In this document: piece by piece, positions 43,131 through 55,200 of the stretch
Layout of the letters: every line of letters begins with the position of its first letter
Position numbering within the stretch: position 1 is the first letter of the stretch
Origin: Thereva unica
Taxonomy: Eukaryota > Arthropoda > Insecta > Diptera > Therevidae
Reading direction: 5' to 3'
NCBI GenBank assembly: GCA_949987705.1
Contig: OX465284.1
Location: forward strand, 110,777,163 to 110,841,162
Length of the DNA stretch: 64,000 bases
Program-made: the position numbers and the translations under genes
Notes under the pieces: generated by a model
What the model was told of the DNA's origin: nothing
Database searches by the model: none
The model's input: the letters and a program-made list of their open reading frames with translations, nothing else

Positions 43131-45805
43131 AAGTCCTGAGTCGTGTAAAGGTTTCAACGCCATATCAGAACAAGATTTTCTGTAGAACCAAACCAAAATC
43201 CAGACAAATGCTTTCGTGCATCTCTCACATTCCAGCTGTGCTTTTCATTGTTCATGACATTAACAAGAATATTTTATCGCCTGTTTCTCTCTGAAAATAG
43301 GATAACGTTTCTCACACCAGCCTCTTCGACCTCCTCACGGTACATCCCCGACTGCCATAAAGGGAGTCTCCTAGAACATTTCATTTTAGCCGAAAATCAC
43401 TCCGTATAATTACCACATTTCCCCAAATAAAGGCATTCCTATTAACAATAAAGACTTGTACTTCATTAATTGCTTCTTTATCAACAGTTTCGGAAATACT
43501 TTTCGCAACTTTTTCCGCCCCTCGCCCAGCCCCTTGGAATAAGAGGCCGTAGCCTATCCCCCGTTCCACATTCTGTGGAACCAATTTTTTACTGTACACA
43601 CGCAACCATCGTTTCCGATTGCGGCAGAGCGGAAGGCGATTTAAATGAAAAAAGTTTCATCGTACATCAGGCACGAACACCACATATCAGAGTTCGAAAC
43701 AACAACTTGCAACTTTCATAAAAAAAGTGGGGGGCTAGAGGTCCTCTCACCGGAGCTTGAAAACGGCACGAAAATCGGACCACACCGGCACTTCCAATCA
43801 CGCCGAGGGGCCCTTAATCCGAGTACCTTGAAATTACGGTGGGGGGGCGAAAAAGTTCAAAAAGGAACAAACTCGGAGGAAGAGTCTTGAGAAAGTATCA
43901 CGGTTCGGAGAGGCAGAGCGAGCGACTTTGTGGGAAGGCACGTACTATACACAATAGAATCGGGCGCTCGTTCCGTCTGTGCCCTCGCTGCTCTCTCCCC
44001 GGCCGGAATCGCACCTCCTAAACAGGAAATTCCCCCTGTGCGAGTGATAAGCAAATTAATTACCGCCGACTCGTACTGCATCCTTTTCCCGTCCCCAATT
44101 TAGACACCGAACGAGCGCACACAAAGGAATGTACCTGGTTTCCCCCAAGCCAGCACCAGCAGCGGGCACCTGCGCCCCCTCCGCCCCGGGCCCGTCCCCC
44201 GTCCACGTTGATAGTGTAATCCGCTGTAAGGGACTGAATAAATTTCGACACACATGGAAAACAATCTGAGATCCCCTCCAACAAACACGCACCTGGCCCG
44301 GAAAATTTAGGGATTTAATCAAATTTATTTGTGTTGCCGGTTTAAAGACTGCCTGCCGTCGCGCCCCGCCGGCCCCCGCCGCAGCAGGGCGGCACATTCC
44401 GAGTCAAAATATGGCCCATTCGACTGAAAAAGGTGTCAAAGTCGCTGAAAATTACAGGAGTTGGCCGAAGTCTCAGTATTTTCCGGGAAATTTAAACTAA
44501 ATATTTTCCGCCGTGCGAGAAAGCAGGGCGGAATGCCTCTCCGGGGAGGACGCGGGATGCTCTCGATCTGTAGTCCTGAATATTCAGGAGGACATTTACG
44601 TGCCTTTTTACCACCGGAACGGCTTTTTCTTGTGTTCAACGCTGTCGGTCCTCGTCGCATGTCGGAGCTATTTTGCATATAATTTCGCTTGATGCTTTGT
44701 CATCAACGTCAGGCTAAAATTAGAAACTCTAATTCTTGCCTATCCCTGCTAAGCCGCCACCGTCTGGCAGGTGCGGGCCCCGAAATCCCCGCCCCCGTCC
44801 ACCCCCAGCCATCCCCTATGCAGTTTGCATATCAGAAAAAGTGAATTTTCCTCAAGGGATATTCCTCGCTTGCGGCGTCATACACGGTACCATCAAAGAG
44901 CGTCAGCAGCAACGGAGGCGCTGGTTTACCTTCCTGTGGGCCTCGCCTGAACAGGGGGCGCTGCTTACCCCGTTCTTCCCAGCAGACGTTGCAAACACGA
45001 TATTTAGTTTGGTGCAAGAAACACTTCCGCAGGCACAGATTTTCCCTCTGTATTCCCGAGCAGTAATTGGAATGCAGAGAAGGTGCTGAAGGAAACTTTC
45101 GAGGCCGCCGCGCTGCTTGAGCTCGAGTCTTGAGGAAGGATGAAGGAAGTTGTTGTTTATGCAGACAGAATTTAACTAAGATGAAAATTAACAACTCTGA
45201 CTCATATGTGGTTGCTGAAATTAAGGTATTTTTCCCCCGTTCCAGGAAGCGTGCTCGGTGTAACAAGGCAATGCGCTTCTATGAATATTTCATCAGGGAC
45301 TCGGGTGCGCTCACGTCAAAGATTCGACAACAAAAAAAATCCTTTTAGTTTGCATTAAAGTCTGAAAGCTTTTGCTGGTGCCTTTCCTGGAAGTTGGGTT
45401 TGTCTCGGAACTGAGGCGAATCTTCTGACCTCTCTCAAAACTAGTTCCCAGAAGGTCATTAATACGTAAAATTGATACCCTGGCTCATTGGTAATCTGGA
45501 AAATCAACTTCAACTCAGTCTCAACTCTATTTGCTGACACTAAGATGTCCTCATATTTTATTTGTGGTCCTGGCTGGTTTGCATTTCAAAAGTTCCAGCT
45601 TTAAGGGTTTCTCTTACAGGGAAGCCAACCACCTTCTCATTTGCATCTCTAAAAGAAAAAAAATCTGTCCCAAATTCTCTTTTACCTGCGGCAGACTCAT
45701 GCCAGAGTTTACCGCCCACTCATTAGATGGATTTTCTTCAGGACTACCAAAGTTTTTTACATGTGAACCTCTACGCTCAAGTGCCACCCTTTATACTACC
45801 AGATC
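43131..45805. other. GC-variable non-coding stretch
   Basis: A GC-rich block with CpGs spans about 43840-44420 and 44720-44980. Frames of up to 144 codons on either strand carry no family signature and have no convincing splice sites at their edges. A promoter or leader exon of an unseen gene is possible but not shown. Confidence 0.3.
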
Positions 45806-46024
45806 CAGGGGCGGCGTTTTCATAGTCGCAAATGGTGCACTTGCACCGGGCGCAATTGGAAGGGGGCGCAATATCAGAAATTAAGAAAAAAAACGAACAA
45901 ACTGTGTTGCCCTTTTTCCGTATTTTTTCCATTGTCCTTCACTACTATCCTGAACTGAAACTAAACTGAACTGAAAATTATGGGGCATACTGCACCGGGC
46001 GCAAAAAACCCAGCGTCGGTTCTG
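45806..46024. mobile_element. hAT-like MITE, GCACCGGGCGCAA family copy 3
   Basis: It begins CAGGGGCGG and ends TCGGTTCTG. GCACCGGGCGCAA lies near both ends. Flanking octamers ACCAGATC and ACGAGACC match at six of eight positions, a decayed 8 bp target duplication as expected of hAT-type elements. Non-coding. Confidence 0.65.
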
Positions 46025-46199
46025 ACGAGACCTGCATAGCATAAACCCAGTGGTCGTAGTAATATAACTCCTATGATCCTAAAAAAAATGTAAAAATGTG
46101 ACTTGCGTTTGGTGAACCCTCTGCGCAAACTCGACCGAAAATACGATTTTAGAAAAAAAAAAGGAAGATCTGCTGGCGACAAGCTCATCTGCTTGATGG

Positions 46200-47900
46200 A
46201 ACATCTAAACCAGAGCATTGGTGAGTTGTGTGTGGTCGTTCTGCATATCTTCATGGCTTCTGACAACACTATGTCTTTGACTAAACTCCAAGCTGGTGGT
46301 TTCAGTTTTTTTCTGGCCGCTCAATCTAGGTAGTATTGGATATAGTCGAATATATATCTGCCAGTGTTCCCTTAATACTCTCCAACTAACCCACTTCACT
46401 ACTTCGCTGAAGATGGTTCTCTACGGTATTCTTACACCTTCTAAAAAGTAGGAAGACGCGCCAAACCTTGTCCGTTAGATATTGCGCGTTATATTTTTAT
46501 ACTCTAGTGTCTTTTTTCCAAGTGGTCCTCCAACTGAGTACTAATCGCATCCAATGCTGCTTGACCTTCGCAATCGAACGAAGACCGGTCTTTTGAGTAT
46601 GGTAAATGACATTTCGATGAAGCACCGTCCCCTTGTTCAGTGTAGAACGAAGTTTTCTTTCGGTGCCCTTTGGCGGACGCTTTCACATCACATAAATTGT
46701 ATTTTCGGTTCTCCAAGATATACCGCTTTTCGAGCCCTGCTGAGACCGCCTTTACGTAATGGGGGTTTATCTGTACAAGCTTGATATTTGAAACAGTGGT
46801 CATATCCTTAGAGTATTATGTGCCTCAACGCCCCCCTCCCCTTTCACCTTTTTTGGGCTGTTCGCTCAATTATCATCTAAGCAGAATAGGGCTGGTAGTT
46901 GACTGTCGGTTCTGCAGGGCAGCTCCCAAAAGTTGCTGTACGACTGTACGGCTACAGCGAGACAGAGATTGAGTCTCCTCCATAGCGACTACTTGCTCCC
47001 AGGGAAATTTGAGATATGAACCCTAAAATAATTTTAGGCTGCCTAAAAAGCCCTAACCTGGAAAGTTTTTAACGACGGGGTTGGCACAATTGACCAAATA
47101 AAATTGGTCAAGTGTCCGTCAAGGTACCTCAACATCCTCCTATTCGAACAACTTAGGTCCTTCATTCCCGGAGCGGACTCCTGCGACGCTTCAGTTGCTA
47201 TCCTCGGGGTTTCTGAAGGTTTCTGCTTCACTGGTGATTGGAGCGGAAATAGGTGTCGTTGCTCACGAGGTGCTGGTGGTTGCTGAGGAGGCATTAAGGT
47301 TTTATGCCGCCCTAATCTTAAGCAGTGCCCAATCAAAATTCTAGCCAATTGGGCTGCCCCTCCTTCTCGGGTCGTCAATAGACCTTTGGTCCACAGAGAA
47401 CGTCATCTCCGCGAATCGTGCACTTTGTTGAGTATCCTTAGGGTCCTGTTTTGAACCCTTATTGTTAAACATAATGTCAGTGAGCTTTTCCTCCTCTGCA
47501 GCGACGACGCTTGGTTGCTCTCAGGGCTCAAGGCGGCCCATCACATCTTTCAGACACGTAGATGGAGACGAGTCCAGCAGATGGCAGATGACCTGGGCTA
47601 TTCTGAGCCCATTCTCAACTCGGCTTCCACCTCTAGACGACTCCCTTGCAAGGCAAGTAGTTGTTCCTTAGTCAGAAGAGTCTCCGTATAATCAGTCGCA
47701 AGCATGTCCATTCTGACACTTTCTGACGTTCGGCATAGGTCGACTTTGGAGCCCTTTTAGCCTTCATGATCGGTGCGTCGGACTTCTTTTCTGAAGGCAT
47801 CAAGATTTTCAAACCGTGTGGCGAGGTAGGACCGTCGCAGAGCTCCGCATTACCATGGGAAGTCTAATTTAAACCGAAGAAGGTCGTCTGGTATCCGGAG
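46200..47900 (-). pseudogene. LOA-like retroposon remnant (ORF1 part and endonuclease start)
   Basis: At 46803 downward the - strand reads NIKLVQINPHYVKAVSAGLE, the ORF2 start of LOA/R1/I-type elements ('IK.LQINLHHSKAASA'). Upstream on that strand (47740-46950) broken frames such as ETLLTKEQLLALQGSRLEVE have the position and helical style of an ORF1, though I cannot identify a zinc-knuckle row. Downstream (46400-46150) weak endonuclease-like pieces follow with frameshifts. RT is absent. Confidence 0.5.
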
Positions 47901-48310
47901 TCCATCGTTAGTAGTACAATCACCCAGTACCTACTATTCATCACTTCAGCACGATTCCGATTGCGGGTTGTTCCATTCAGATCCGTCGTTTTCAGTCTGC
48001 GCAATCGATGTGGGAGTCAATTTGGTTTTTTTTTGTCATTTTGACATTACAACGGCTCCTCGCGACATTGTACTGGCTCAAAAGAAAAAAGAGGCACATC
48101 TTACAAATTTGTTTTATAATCGTATCTTACTCAACACTACTTTAAATGCTAATCGGGCAGTGCGCTGTTTTATTTCACCAACTTCATTCCAGTAATACCG
48201 CGAAAGAACACTGACTTCGGGGATATGAGAAGGCTTCTCGCTTATTATGCTTAGGGGATGGCAGGACAAAGGGCAAACAATCAACAATCAGCAAAGGCAA
48301 AAATCATTCC
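47901..48310. other. Non-coding, likely body of a SINE in part
   Basis: The part next to 48311 would be the body of the tRNA-headed repeat on the - strand. No other signal seen. Confidence 0.35.
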
Positions 48311-48390
48311 GTTGAGCGGATTCGAATCAAGGACCCCCGGGATGGCATTCGGACGTTTTAGCACCCAAGCTACATAAGCCTACTGTGCTT
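48311..48390 (-). repeat. tRNA-derived SINE head
   Basis: The - strand carries TATGTAGCTTGGGTGC (A-box-like, about 48376-48361), and about 35 bp later TGATTCGAATCC (B box, 48329-48318). Spacing and layout are those of a tRNA-type internal promoter. The stem pairing of a real tRNA is not kept, and non-tRNA sequence follows, so a SINE head or tRNA pseudogene is the better reading. Confidence 0.5.
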
Positions 48391-48605
48391 GCAAAAGTCT
48401 GATCTATTTGACGTTTGCTCTTTCCAGAATATGACTTTGCTTTCGTCCAGTTTTGAATATCGTGCAATCCAGTGGAGTTATTTTGAACTCTAGTCGGCTC
48501 GGAGCTCAACTTCTAGGATGAATACTTTGTTCGGTCTCCTTTGTTTGCCATTTATTTGCGTATTGCCAGAATGCAATCAAAAATTCCATGCTCAGTTCAC
48601 ATAAG

Positions 48606-49019
48606 GGGCATTTCACGTGAAGCGGACAACGAAAAAAATGTAAAGAATTTATGTAATGGAAGTACGGTTTTTTCGGAAGCGGTTTTTCGAATTTAACAAA
48701 TTTTAGTAAAATATTAAACTGAAGTGATTTCTATAGGAAATTCACTGTTCTTTTTAATTATGAAATCAGATTTGAGATTTGATTTGTTTTTCTTGTAGAA
48801 AACCGGAAGTAAACATTTAAAATCAGTATTTTAATAACTTCGACCATTTTTTTTTTAATTATTTTAATTTTAAAAAATACCTTAAAGAATATAGATAATA
48901 CACTGAAAGTTTCAAGATGAGATCTACTTTAGTTTAGGAGATAGATGAATTCAAGTACATCGATGTCGCACTGAGCGTGGTACCTGGTGCTTACTTACTT
49001 CGACTGGTTTGCGCGAAAA
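48606..49019 (+). repeat. Left terminal inverted repeat
   Basis: It matches the right repeat in reverse complement from the outer GGGCATTTC to the inner GGTTTGCGCGAAAA, apart from a gap of about 110 bp after the first 30 bases and a few substitutions. Confidence 0.9.
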
Positions 49020-49117
49020 GAGAACATATACTTGGTAAAACTGTTGCTGTGTCGCCTCTGTAGTCATAAATATCTTCAAACTAAATGAAACAATACTGTA
49101 ATATAAAAAGAACGATT

Positions 49118-51040
49118 TTATTTTATAATTTTTAAAATTTTACAGTCAGAATTAACGCTACAACTAGTTTTTTTTACAAGAAGGCCTTCGGTTGAAGGAA
49201 TAACGCTGTGTAGCTTTTTAGTTCCTGGAATGGTGACTGCAGAATCAAACCGCGGTTGCAGAAAACCCCTCTGATGTTGAATATCGCTTTTGGAGCAGTA
49301 GTAAATGGCTGTTTGGTTTAAAGATGATTTCGCCTATTCGAATAATCGAATAGCTGTAGTGATCGCTCTATTTGCAGGTAACTGTAAGCTTGCACGTGTT
49401 GCTAAACGTTTGAGATTCCCTCCAAGACCATCACATGGCCCCTTTCCGTGAGACGTTGCGTGAAAATGAAACTCCGCATCGGTATTAAAATCTGTTTTGT
49501 AATAAAATAAATTCACAAAGTTGAATCTATTCTTAAAGTGCTGCGAAGCTCCGTCTGTAATATATATAATTTTAGTCCCAACTATTTGTTTTTCTAAAAG
49601 ATGCTTGTGTAGTATTTTTTGGAAAGTGTAGAAAGTGGCTGTATCATGTTTTAAATCATCCGAAATCACAACAATGCTGCCGTGTTTTATTTCACTTCCA
49701 TCTCTATAATAAAAAACCGACGTCAGAAGTGTTGCTTGGTCGTTATTCCAATGAAAAGATTGAGGAGAATCTTGGACAACAAAACTATAATTTTCTGCAA
49801 AATCGCATTGAACGAGAATTTCACCTTCACCGATAGTCTCTTTGAGATTTTTAAAATAAAGCGCCTGTTCCTCTGCAATATAGGCATGGGGTTTCAAAAT
49901 GTCCAAAGCGTTACACAAGCTATCTACAAAATCATGAGAAGGCAGTACTTGTGTAGATATCGTGAAGCGGTCTGTACCAACCCATTTTTCGAATTGCACG
50001 TCTGTCACTTGATTATTATTAAATATATCTTTTAAATGATCACGAATTGCACCTAAGCCAGGACAAGATTTGCAACAATCATTTTGAGATGTCTTTGCAG
50101 TCATTAAATGACACGTCGGTGTTGGATTGGGACACATCATCTTTCGAATGCAATCCTTATAAGATGAAAGATGCAACCTAGTTCCAGCTGTGAGTTTGGC
50201 AATGTCTCCTCCGTTAAACATCAGCTTTACATTTTGATGATAAGTACACACACACATAATATGCGTTCCAGAGTCGCCAGCAAGAATACATTCCTTGGGT
50301 CTTAGGGTAAAAAACTTAGTTAAACCTACCACGACGTTCGGATATTCACTTTTGAATTTCTGATAAAGTTCGTCGATATTGCACATCAGAAGCTGTTTTT
50401 GTAAGTGCGTTCTTTTTCCATCATCTAATTTAACGGAAACACAATCTTTTTTACCGGGCATTATTCGACTAATGTCTTCTCTGAGATAGAAACATTTTAC
50501 CAACCTTTCTGTTTCCACTGGTAGTTTACGGCCACCACGAGGATTCGGAGATGACAAGATACCGAATTGATCTACAAGTTGTTTTGCTTTTCTCGCTTGT
50601 CTTCTGGATGTTCCAAATTCTTCTGCTAGTCTATTTTCACTCCATGACTTAGGTGCAATCGTCAGTATCATAGTCTTCACAGAAGCAGAAGTAGACGGAT
50701 TATAAAATTTCTCCTTTAGCTGCTTCAAAATGTCTTGGTTTTCTGTTGTGTCAGTTTGTGTGGAAATATGTTTAAATTTATCTTCGGGAATGAAGGGTGT
50801 ATCTTGGGTGTTTGGCAAATATTCACTTGATTTTTCACTGCACTGTAACTGTACAAGATCGTCATTGCATACTGGAGGTGTTTCATTTGAAAGCCGTTTG
50901 CTGCATGATGCACATACGTAAACACCTAACGAACATCTCCACTTTTCACCTAAATTTTTAGTAATTTTTCTTAAATTTTTGGTCTTTCGATGACGACACA
51001 AATTAAATGGATTAAAACATCGATCACCGTACGGAGCCAT
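49118..51040 (-). pseudogene. Transposase of unplaced family, one in-frame stop
   Basis: An ATG at 51040 opens 568 codons to a TAG at 49336-49334. The same frame then continues 71 codons to a TAA at 49120-49118, and that tail (FLQPRF, VIPSTEGLL) looks like a natural end, so a single nonsense change breaks a 639-residue protein. The amino end has a Cys/His cluster resembling a zinc-binding domain of ARL14EP type (CFNPFNLCRH, VCASCSKRL). A helix-turn-helix-like block lies about 120-160 (WSENRLAEEFGTSRRQARKA). A second Cys/His-rich region is at about 265-330. The likely RNase H-fold core has acidic motifs VQCDFAENY (about 412), IYITDGASQHFKN (about 494) and SHGKGPCDGLGG (about 533). Very similar proteins are, as I recall, multicopy in aphids, cnidarians and other animals. 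Assignment of catalytic residues is inferred. It sits centrally between the inverted repeats on the same strand as no other gene. Confidence 0.85.
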
Positions 51041-51176
51041 TATAAATAAATAATTTTATCAACGAATATACACAACTCAGAGCAACAACTACAAAAATAA
51101 AGGAAATATAAAATGGCTTGGCGTCATAATTGTATCTCTTTCTAGTATTTAAATTTGATTCTATTTAACGAGTAAT

Positions 51177-51518
51177 GGGGCCCATCCACAGGCCAACTTG
51201 TTGCCCAAACTGCCGTGTTGCCATCGAATCGCAGCGTGTGTGGGGCAGTTGGCTAACTGATTTGACAGTAAGGGTTTGAGTTGGGATAAATCAAAGACGG
51301 TGTTTAGACGGTTCGCTTCCAGGAACGTTCCTCATGAACTTTGTCGATGAAGGGGGAAGTGGGAATGTTGAGAGGTACCACCCACTTCCCCCTTCATCTT
51401 CAAAGCTCGTGAGGAACATTCCTGGGAGCGAATCGTCTAAGCAGGCCCAAAATCTTTTAATCTTAGGGGGGCGGGGCTTAGAGTTTGGGCAACTAATTGC
51501 CCTGTGGATGGGCCCCCC
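51177..51518. mobile_element. MITE nested upstream of the transposase
   Basis: Ends GGGGCCCATCCACAGG and CCTGTGGATGGGCCCC mirror each other, continuing through TTGCCCAAACT. Inside, a second palindrome pairs GCTTCCAGGAACGTTCCTCA with TGAGGAACATTCCTGGGAGC-type sequence, with CACTTCCCCCTTCATC and its mirror closer in. It lies between the right TIR and the transposase start, so it may separate promoter from gene. Confidence 0.8.
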
Positions 51519-51754
51519 ATAAGAGATTGCGCGAATAGCCTCGTTTCGTTATCAAAACGGCCATTCGTGTCTCCAAGGCCTTTTGTATCCTTCATGTTTA
51601 ATATAAAAATCACAATATGGCAAAATATAACGCTGTTGTTCAAAATTATCCATTTTGTTTAAAAAATTTGAATATTACTTATTATAGATTATTTTTAGGG
51701 TCTCAATACGCTTAAACGGGTTAGTGCATATTAATATCGCAGCGTTTTAATGCG

Positions 51755-52278
51755 TTTTCGCGCAAACCAGTCGAAGTAAGTAAGCACCAGGTACCACGCT
51801 CAGTGCGACATCGATGTACTTGAATTCATCTATCTCCTAAACTAAAGTAGATCTCATCTTGAAACTTTCAGTGCATTATCTATATTCTTTAAGGTATTTT
51901 TTAAAATTAAAATAATTAAAAAAAAAATGGTCGAAGTTATTAAAATACTGATTTTAAATGTTTACTTCCGGTTTTCTACAAGAAAAACAAATCAAATCTC
52001 AAATCTGATTTCATAATTCAAAAGAACAGTGAATTTCCTATAGAAATCACTTCAGTTTAATATTTTACTAAAATTTGTTAAATTCGAAAAACCGCTTCCG
52101 AAAAAACCGTACTTCCATTACATAAATTCTTTAAAAGCCCATAACTTGACAACTAAGCCACAGAATAAAAAAAAAATAGGTGTTCACATTCACACCTTCC
52201 AGAAGTACAGTTAGGCCGAAAGTGAATGAATTCCAGAATCTCAAATTTTTTTCGTTGTCCGCTTCACGTGAAATGCCC
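51755..52278 (-). repeat. Right terminal inverted repeat
   Basis: The longer of the two repeats. The extra 110 bp, at about 52135-52245, contains CACATTCACACCTTCCAGAA and is likely ancestral sequence lost from the left end. A complete end at one side only may hinder transposition. Confidence 0.85.
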
Positions 52279-52284
52279 CATAAG

Positions 52285-54894
52285 TCAAATCCCTTAATAC
52301 GCTTATATCGATTTTTTGCGAAGAGGCGAATCTAAAGACTTTTGCTACTACTTACTCACATCGCGCTCGCCTTTTACCCTTTTGTGTGATCGTGTAGTAT
52401 AAGTAAGTTAAATTCCATTTCCTCGGATCTGGCAACTGAAAGCATTTCCTTGACGTAAATGATGCCTCCTTTGTGACACACAAAAAAAAAACCAAAACGA
52501 AAGAGAAAAAATCAATGCAAATCACTTTAACCCTTTTTCGAAGTTGAGTCCTTTATCAGCGCGCAAAGCTCTATTGACGAAACAGTTTCATACTGAGGCA
52601 ACAATCAATCTCCACCCAGAATTCCGGTAGCCCGTGCCTGGCCTTGTTAGGGGCGCTCCGAATCCATCAAAGGCCCCACTTAAAAGAACATAAGCGACAT
52701 TGAAATAGTATCCGTACGTAGAAGGGGGGGGGGGGCGGCCGATAGATGGCGCATTTTTTATTTGAAATTGATTCTCCCCCGGGAGATAGAGAGTGAGAGA
52801 GGGAGAGGGAGAGTGATACAAATTCACAGAGCGGCGAAGGCTCTGTAACAACACACGTCCATAAAGGACACGGGCAGAATCCGATAGCGTATTGTCCTCG
52901 ATGTCCTGGAAGGACATAAAATTCCAGAGCCCTTTGGCTTTTTGCCTTTGCTACTGCCAGAGCAGAAATTGGAAGTTCGGTGTTTCATGGCTGATTATCG
53001 TCGCTCTGGTTTATGTAAAGGGATTCCCACAGGATAAAAGGGGAATGCCCCCATTGCCGGGGGATTTAGGGGAGCGAAGCGGTATCGCTGTGTGGCGGTT
53101 TTTATCTTTTATTTTGTTTTGCGTTTGGCCCTCAGTGTTATGGCGGAATGCGCTTTTATGTATTATTCAAATGAATTCCCTAAAAAAGGATAATCCCAGC
53201 ATGATGAACTGTGTACTAAGTTCCTGTTGCAGTGGGACGCCGGCCGCCCGCCGACGCCCCTCTCTTGGGCGGAGATGGAGAGATGAAGCAGCGCTCGGTG
53301 GTTCGTCTGCGCCGTAAAAGATTTATAAATTTTTCCCTGCCATGAGGTTTACTTTTTCCAGTATTAGACCATAAATTAGCTCGTTTTATCCTTATTACTT
53401 TTTACTCGGGTGCTTTGTATTTTTACGATGCTGAAAGGTATTCCGGGGAGGATGTAAAAGTTTAGGGGATCTCTTGCACGTAAGAAAGGGACAATAAAAG
53501 GTGTGTTGCCGGAGATAGAAATTGCGTAACCCCCGAGGAGATTTACATTTTCAACTAAATGGCGCTTTAAAACGGTAAAACAGGCCTTGTTCTATTGTTT
53601 GGAATGGAATTGACTAAAGTTAGTAGGGTCCTGAGGAATCTATAAAAGTGATTTCATGGCATCACAGCCCCATTCTGTGCGTATTCCCGGGTGGGACATA
53701 GCGTCTAAGTGATTTGGGCCTCGAACAGGTATGCTCCACTCCCCCGCCCAGAAAAAAACGGAAGACGGCGTCTTCTTTTAAGGCCAGCGCCCAGGAAGTC
53801 ATTCAAAAACTCAAGGATATTTTTAATTAACGTTTTACACCTGGCCCAATGCATAAACCAAATTAAGAAAACCTCCGCGGTGCCTCCTACGCCGCTTTAA
53901 TTTTCGCCTCTGCTCCATGGCGGAGGACATAAAGCGATAACCTTAAACCAGGACATTTTATCCGTGAAATTTTTATGAAACTTACTCTCGTCCTTTTAGA
54001 TAGTATGTACGTTCTAGCTTTATTCTGGTTATATACATTTCATTTGATCCCCGAAAATCCTGAGAGGTATTAAACCAAAATCCGAGACGTTATCCTCTTA
54101 CGTAACACAAAGTTCTGACCTCGATACCTGAAACATCCATACACCATATATCCACCCCCGATCGTATCCTGGTAGACAAAAACGGAAACATATTCCCCAG
54201 GACCAAAATTTTTTATCCTTTCGTCTCGAATCTATGAGCACACGCCCATAAATCCCACGGGCATATCCCTTTTATCTGCTAGGGCAACAAAAAAAAAAAC
54301 ACAATTTTTTTCACAGCTCATCCTTTTCCCATTTCAATGCCTAGCGGTAAGTAGGAGACTGTGTGGTCGGGTGTAAATTAAAAGGATTTTATCCCTATAA
54401 AAGAAGGATATTGTCGGGGGAATGCTTTAAAACTGTGGACTAATGCATTTCACGATTCCCCAAAGGACACTCGCTCTCTCTCTGACTCACTTAAGAAACG
54501 AAAATAAGAGAGAACCGCCGCTCCACAGGCAGGAACCTCATGCGGGCACCTACTTTTACTGCAACGTCAACGTTCGCATAGTGGTTAGAAAAATGAGGCA
54601 TAAGTGCTCGTAAGGAGTCCTCCAAGGAGTAGGGACTTGTGGAATTCACGTCTTGCTGTTGCGAGTCGCTTGTTTTAAAGTCACATTTTTCACCAAGAGG
54701 AAACGGAAATTTACTTGAATGAAGAGAAGACATTTTTTATGCCGGGCGACAATTTCCAAGATTCTTTCACAGGTTTTTGCTTAGATGGTATGAATTAATT
54801 GAAATAAAGCACTTTGGAAGTATTGGTGGGTCTAATGCATTTAACCTGTCAAGTAGCACGTAATGGCAGTAATGTTTTCTACAGGGCCGCGGCT
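52285..54894. other. Non-coding stretch
   Basis: It holds a G run and GA-rich tract (about 52727-52815) and many chance frames. A 141-codon + strand frame (52892-53317) has hydrophobic stretches but no splice support or known motif. No gene called. Confidence 0.35.
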
Positions 54895-55200
54895 TTCAAA
54901 TATCCGTTCGGGAAAGCTCGTAGCTACGATAGCGGCTCACAGATCCATGGAAGTCTTCACGGCGTGTCTCAATGAAGTGGTTCTCCTTAGCGGACCCATC
55001 GCCGTATAAGCCAATATCACTTCTTAACGACATGGGCGAACTTTTAGAAGGGGTGATTTGTAATAGAATACTCCCTAACGTTTCAAAAGAAAGGAGTCCT
55101 GTCAGGCAGAAAATACGGCTTCCGTACTTCCGGCTTCAATATGGTGGTTGTCCTGGCAAGGTCAGTGTTCGAGAAGAGGATTCGAGGTTCATTGGTAAGA
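54895..55200 (+). pseudogene. R1/LOA-like RT fragment
   Basis: The + strand reads PYKPISLLNDMGELLEGVIC and NRILPNVSKE, matching the 'YRPI.LLD..GK..E..I..RL' block after the RT entry. A decayed continuation runs to about 55200. The catalytic core is missing. Confidence 0.55.

Larger units (their letters stand above)
48606..52278 (-). mobile_element. DNA transposon with long TIRs and 6 bp target duplication
   Basis: The 3.67 kb element starts GGGCATTTCACGTGAAGCGG and ends with its reverse complement. CATAAG flanks it directly on both sides (48600-48605, 52279-52284). The inverted repeats are 414 bp (left) and 524 bp (right) and very similar. The left one lacks about 110 bp present in the right, next to its outer end. 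It encodes one transposase on the - strand and contains a younger nested MITE. Long TIRs, a 6 bp duplication and this transposase do not fit a superfamily I can name. Confidence 0.9.

Noticed and set aside
44056..44397. GC-rich - strand frames around 44 kb, possibly a first exon
   Set aside because: Several overlapping frames on both strands are equally open because of GC content; no convincing start plus donor pair.
49682..50035. 117-codon + strand frame inside the transposase
   Set aside because: Antisense shadow of the transposase coding frame.
52892..53317. 141-codon + strand frame with hydrophobic stretches
   Set aside because: Ends in low-complexity Arg/Ala/Ser sequence, lacks family motifs and flanking splice sites.
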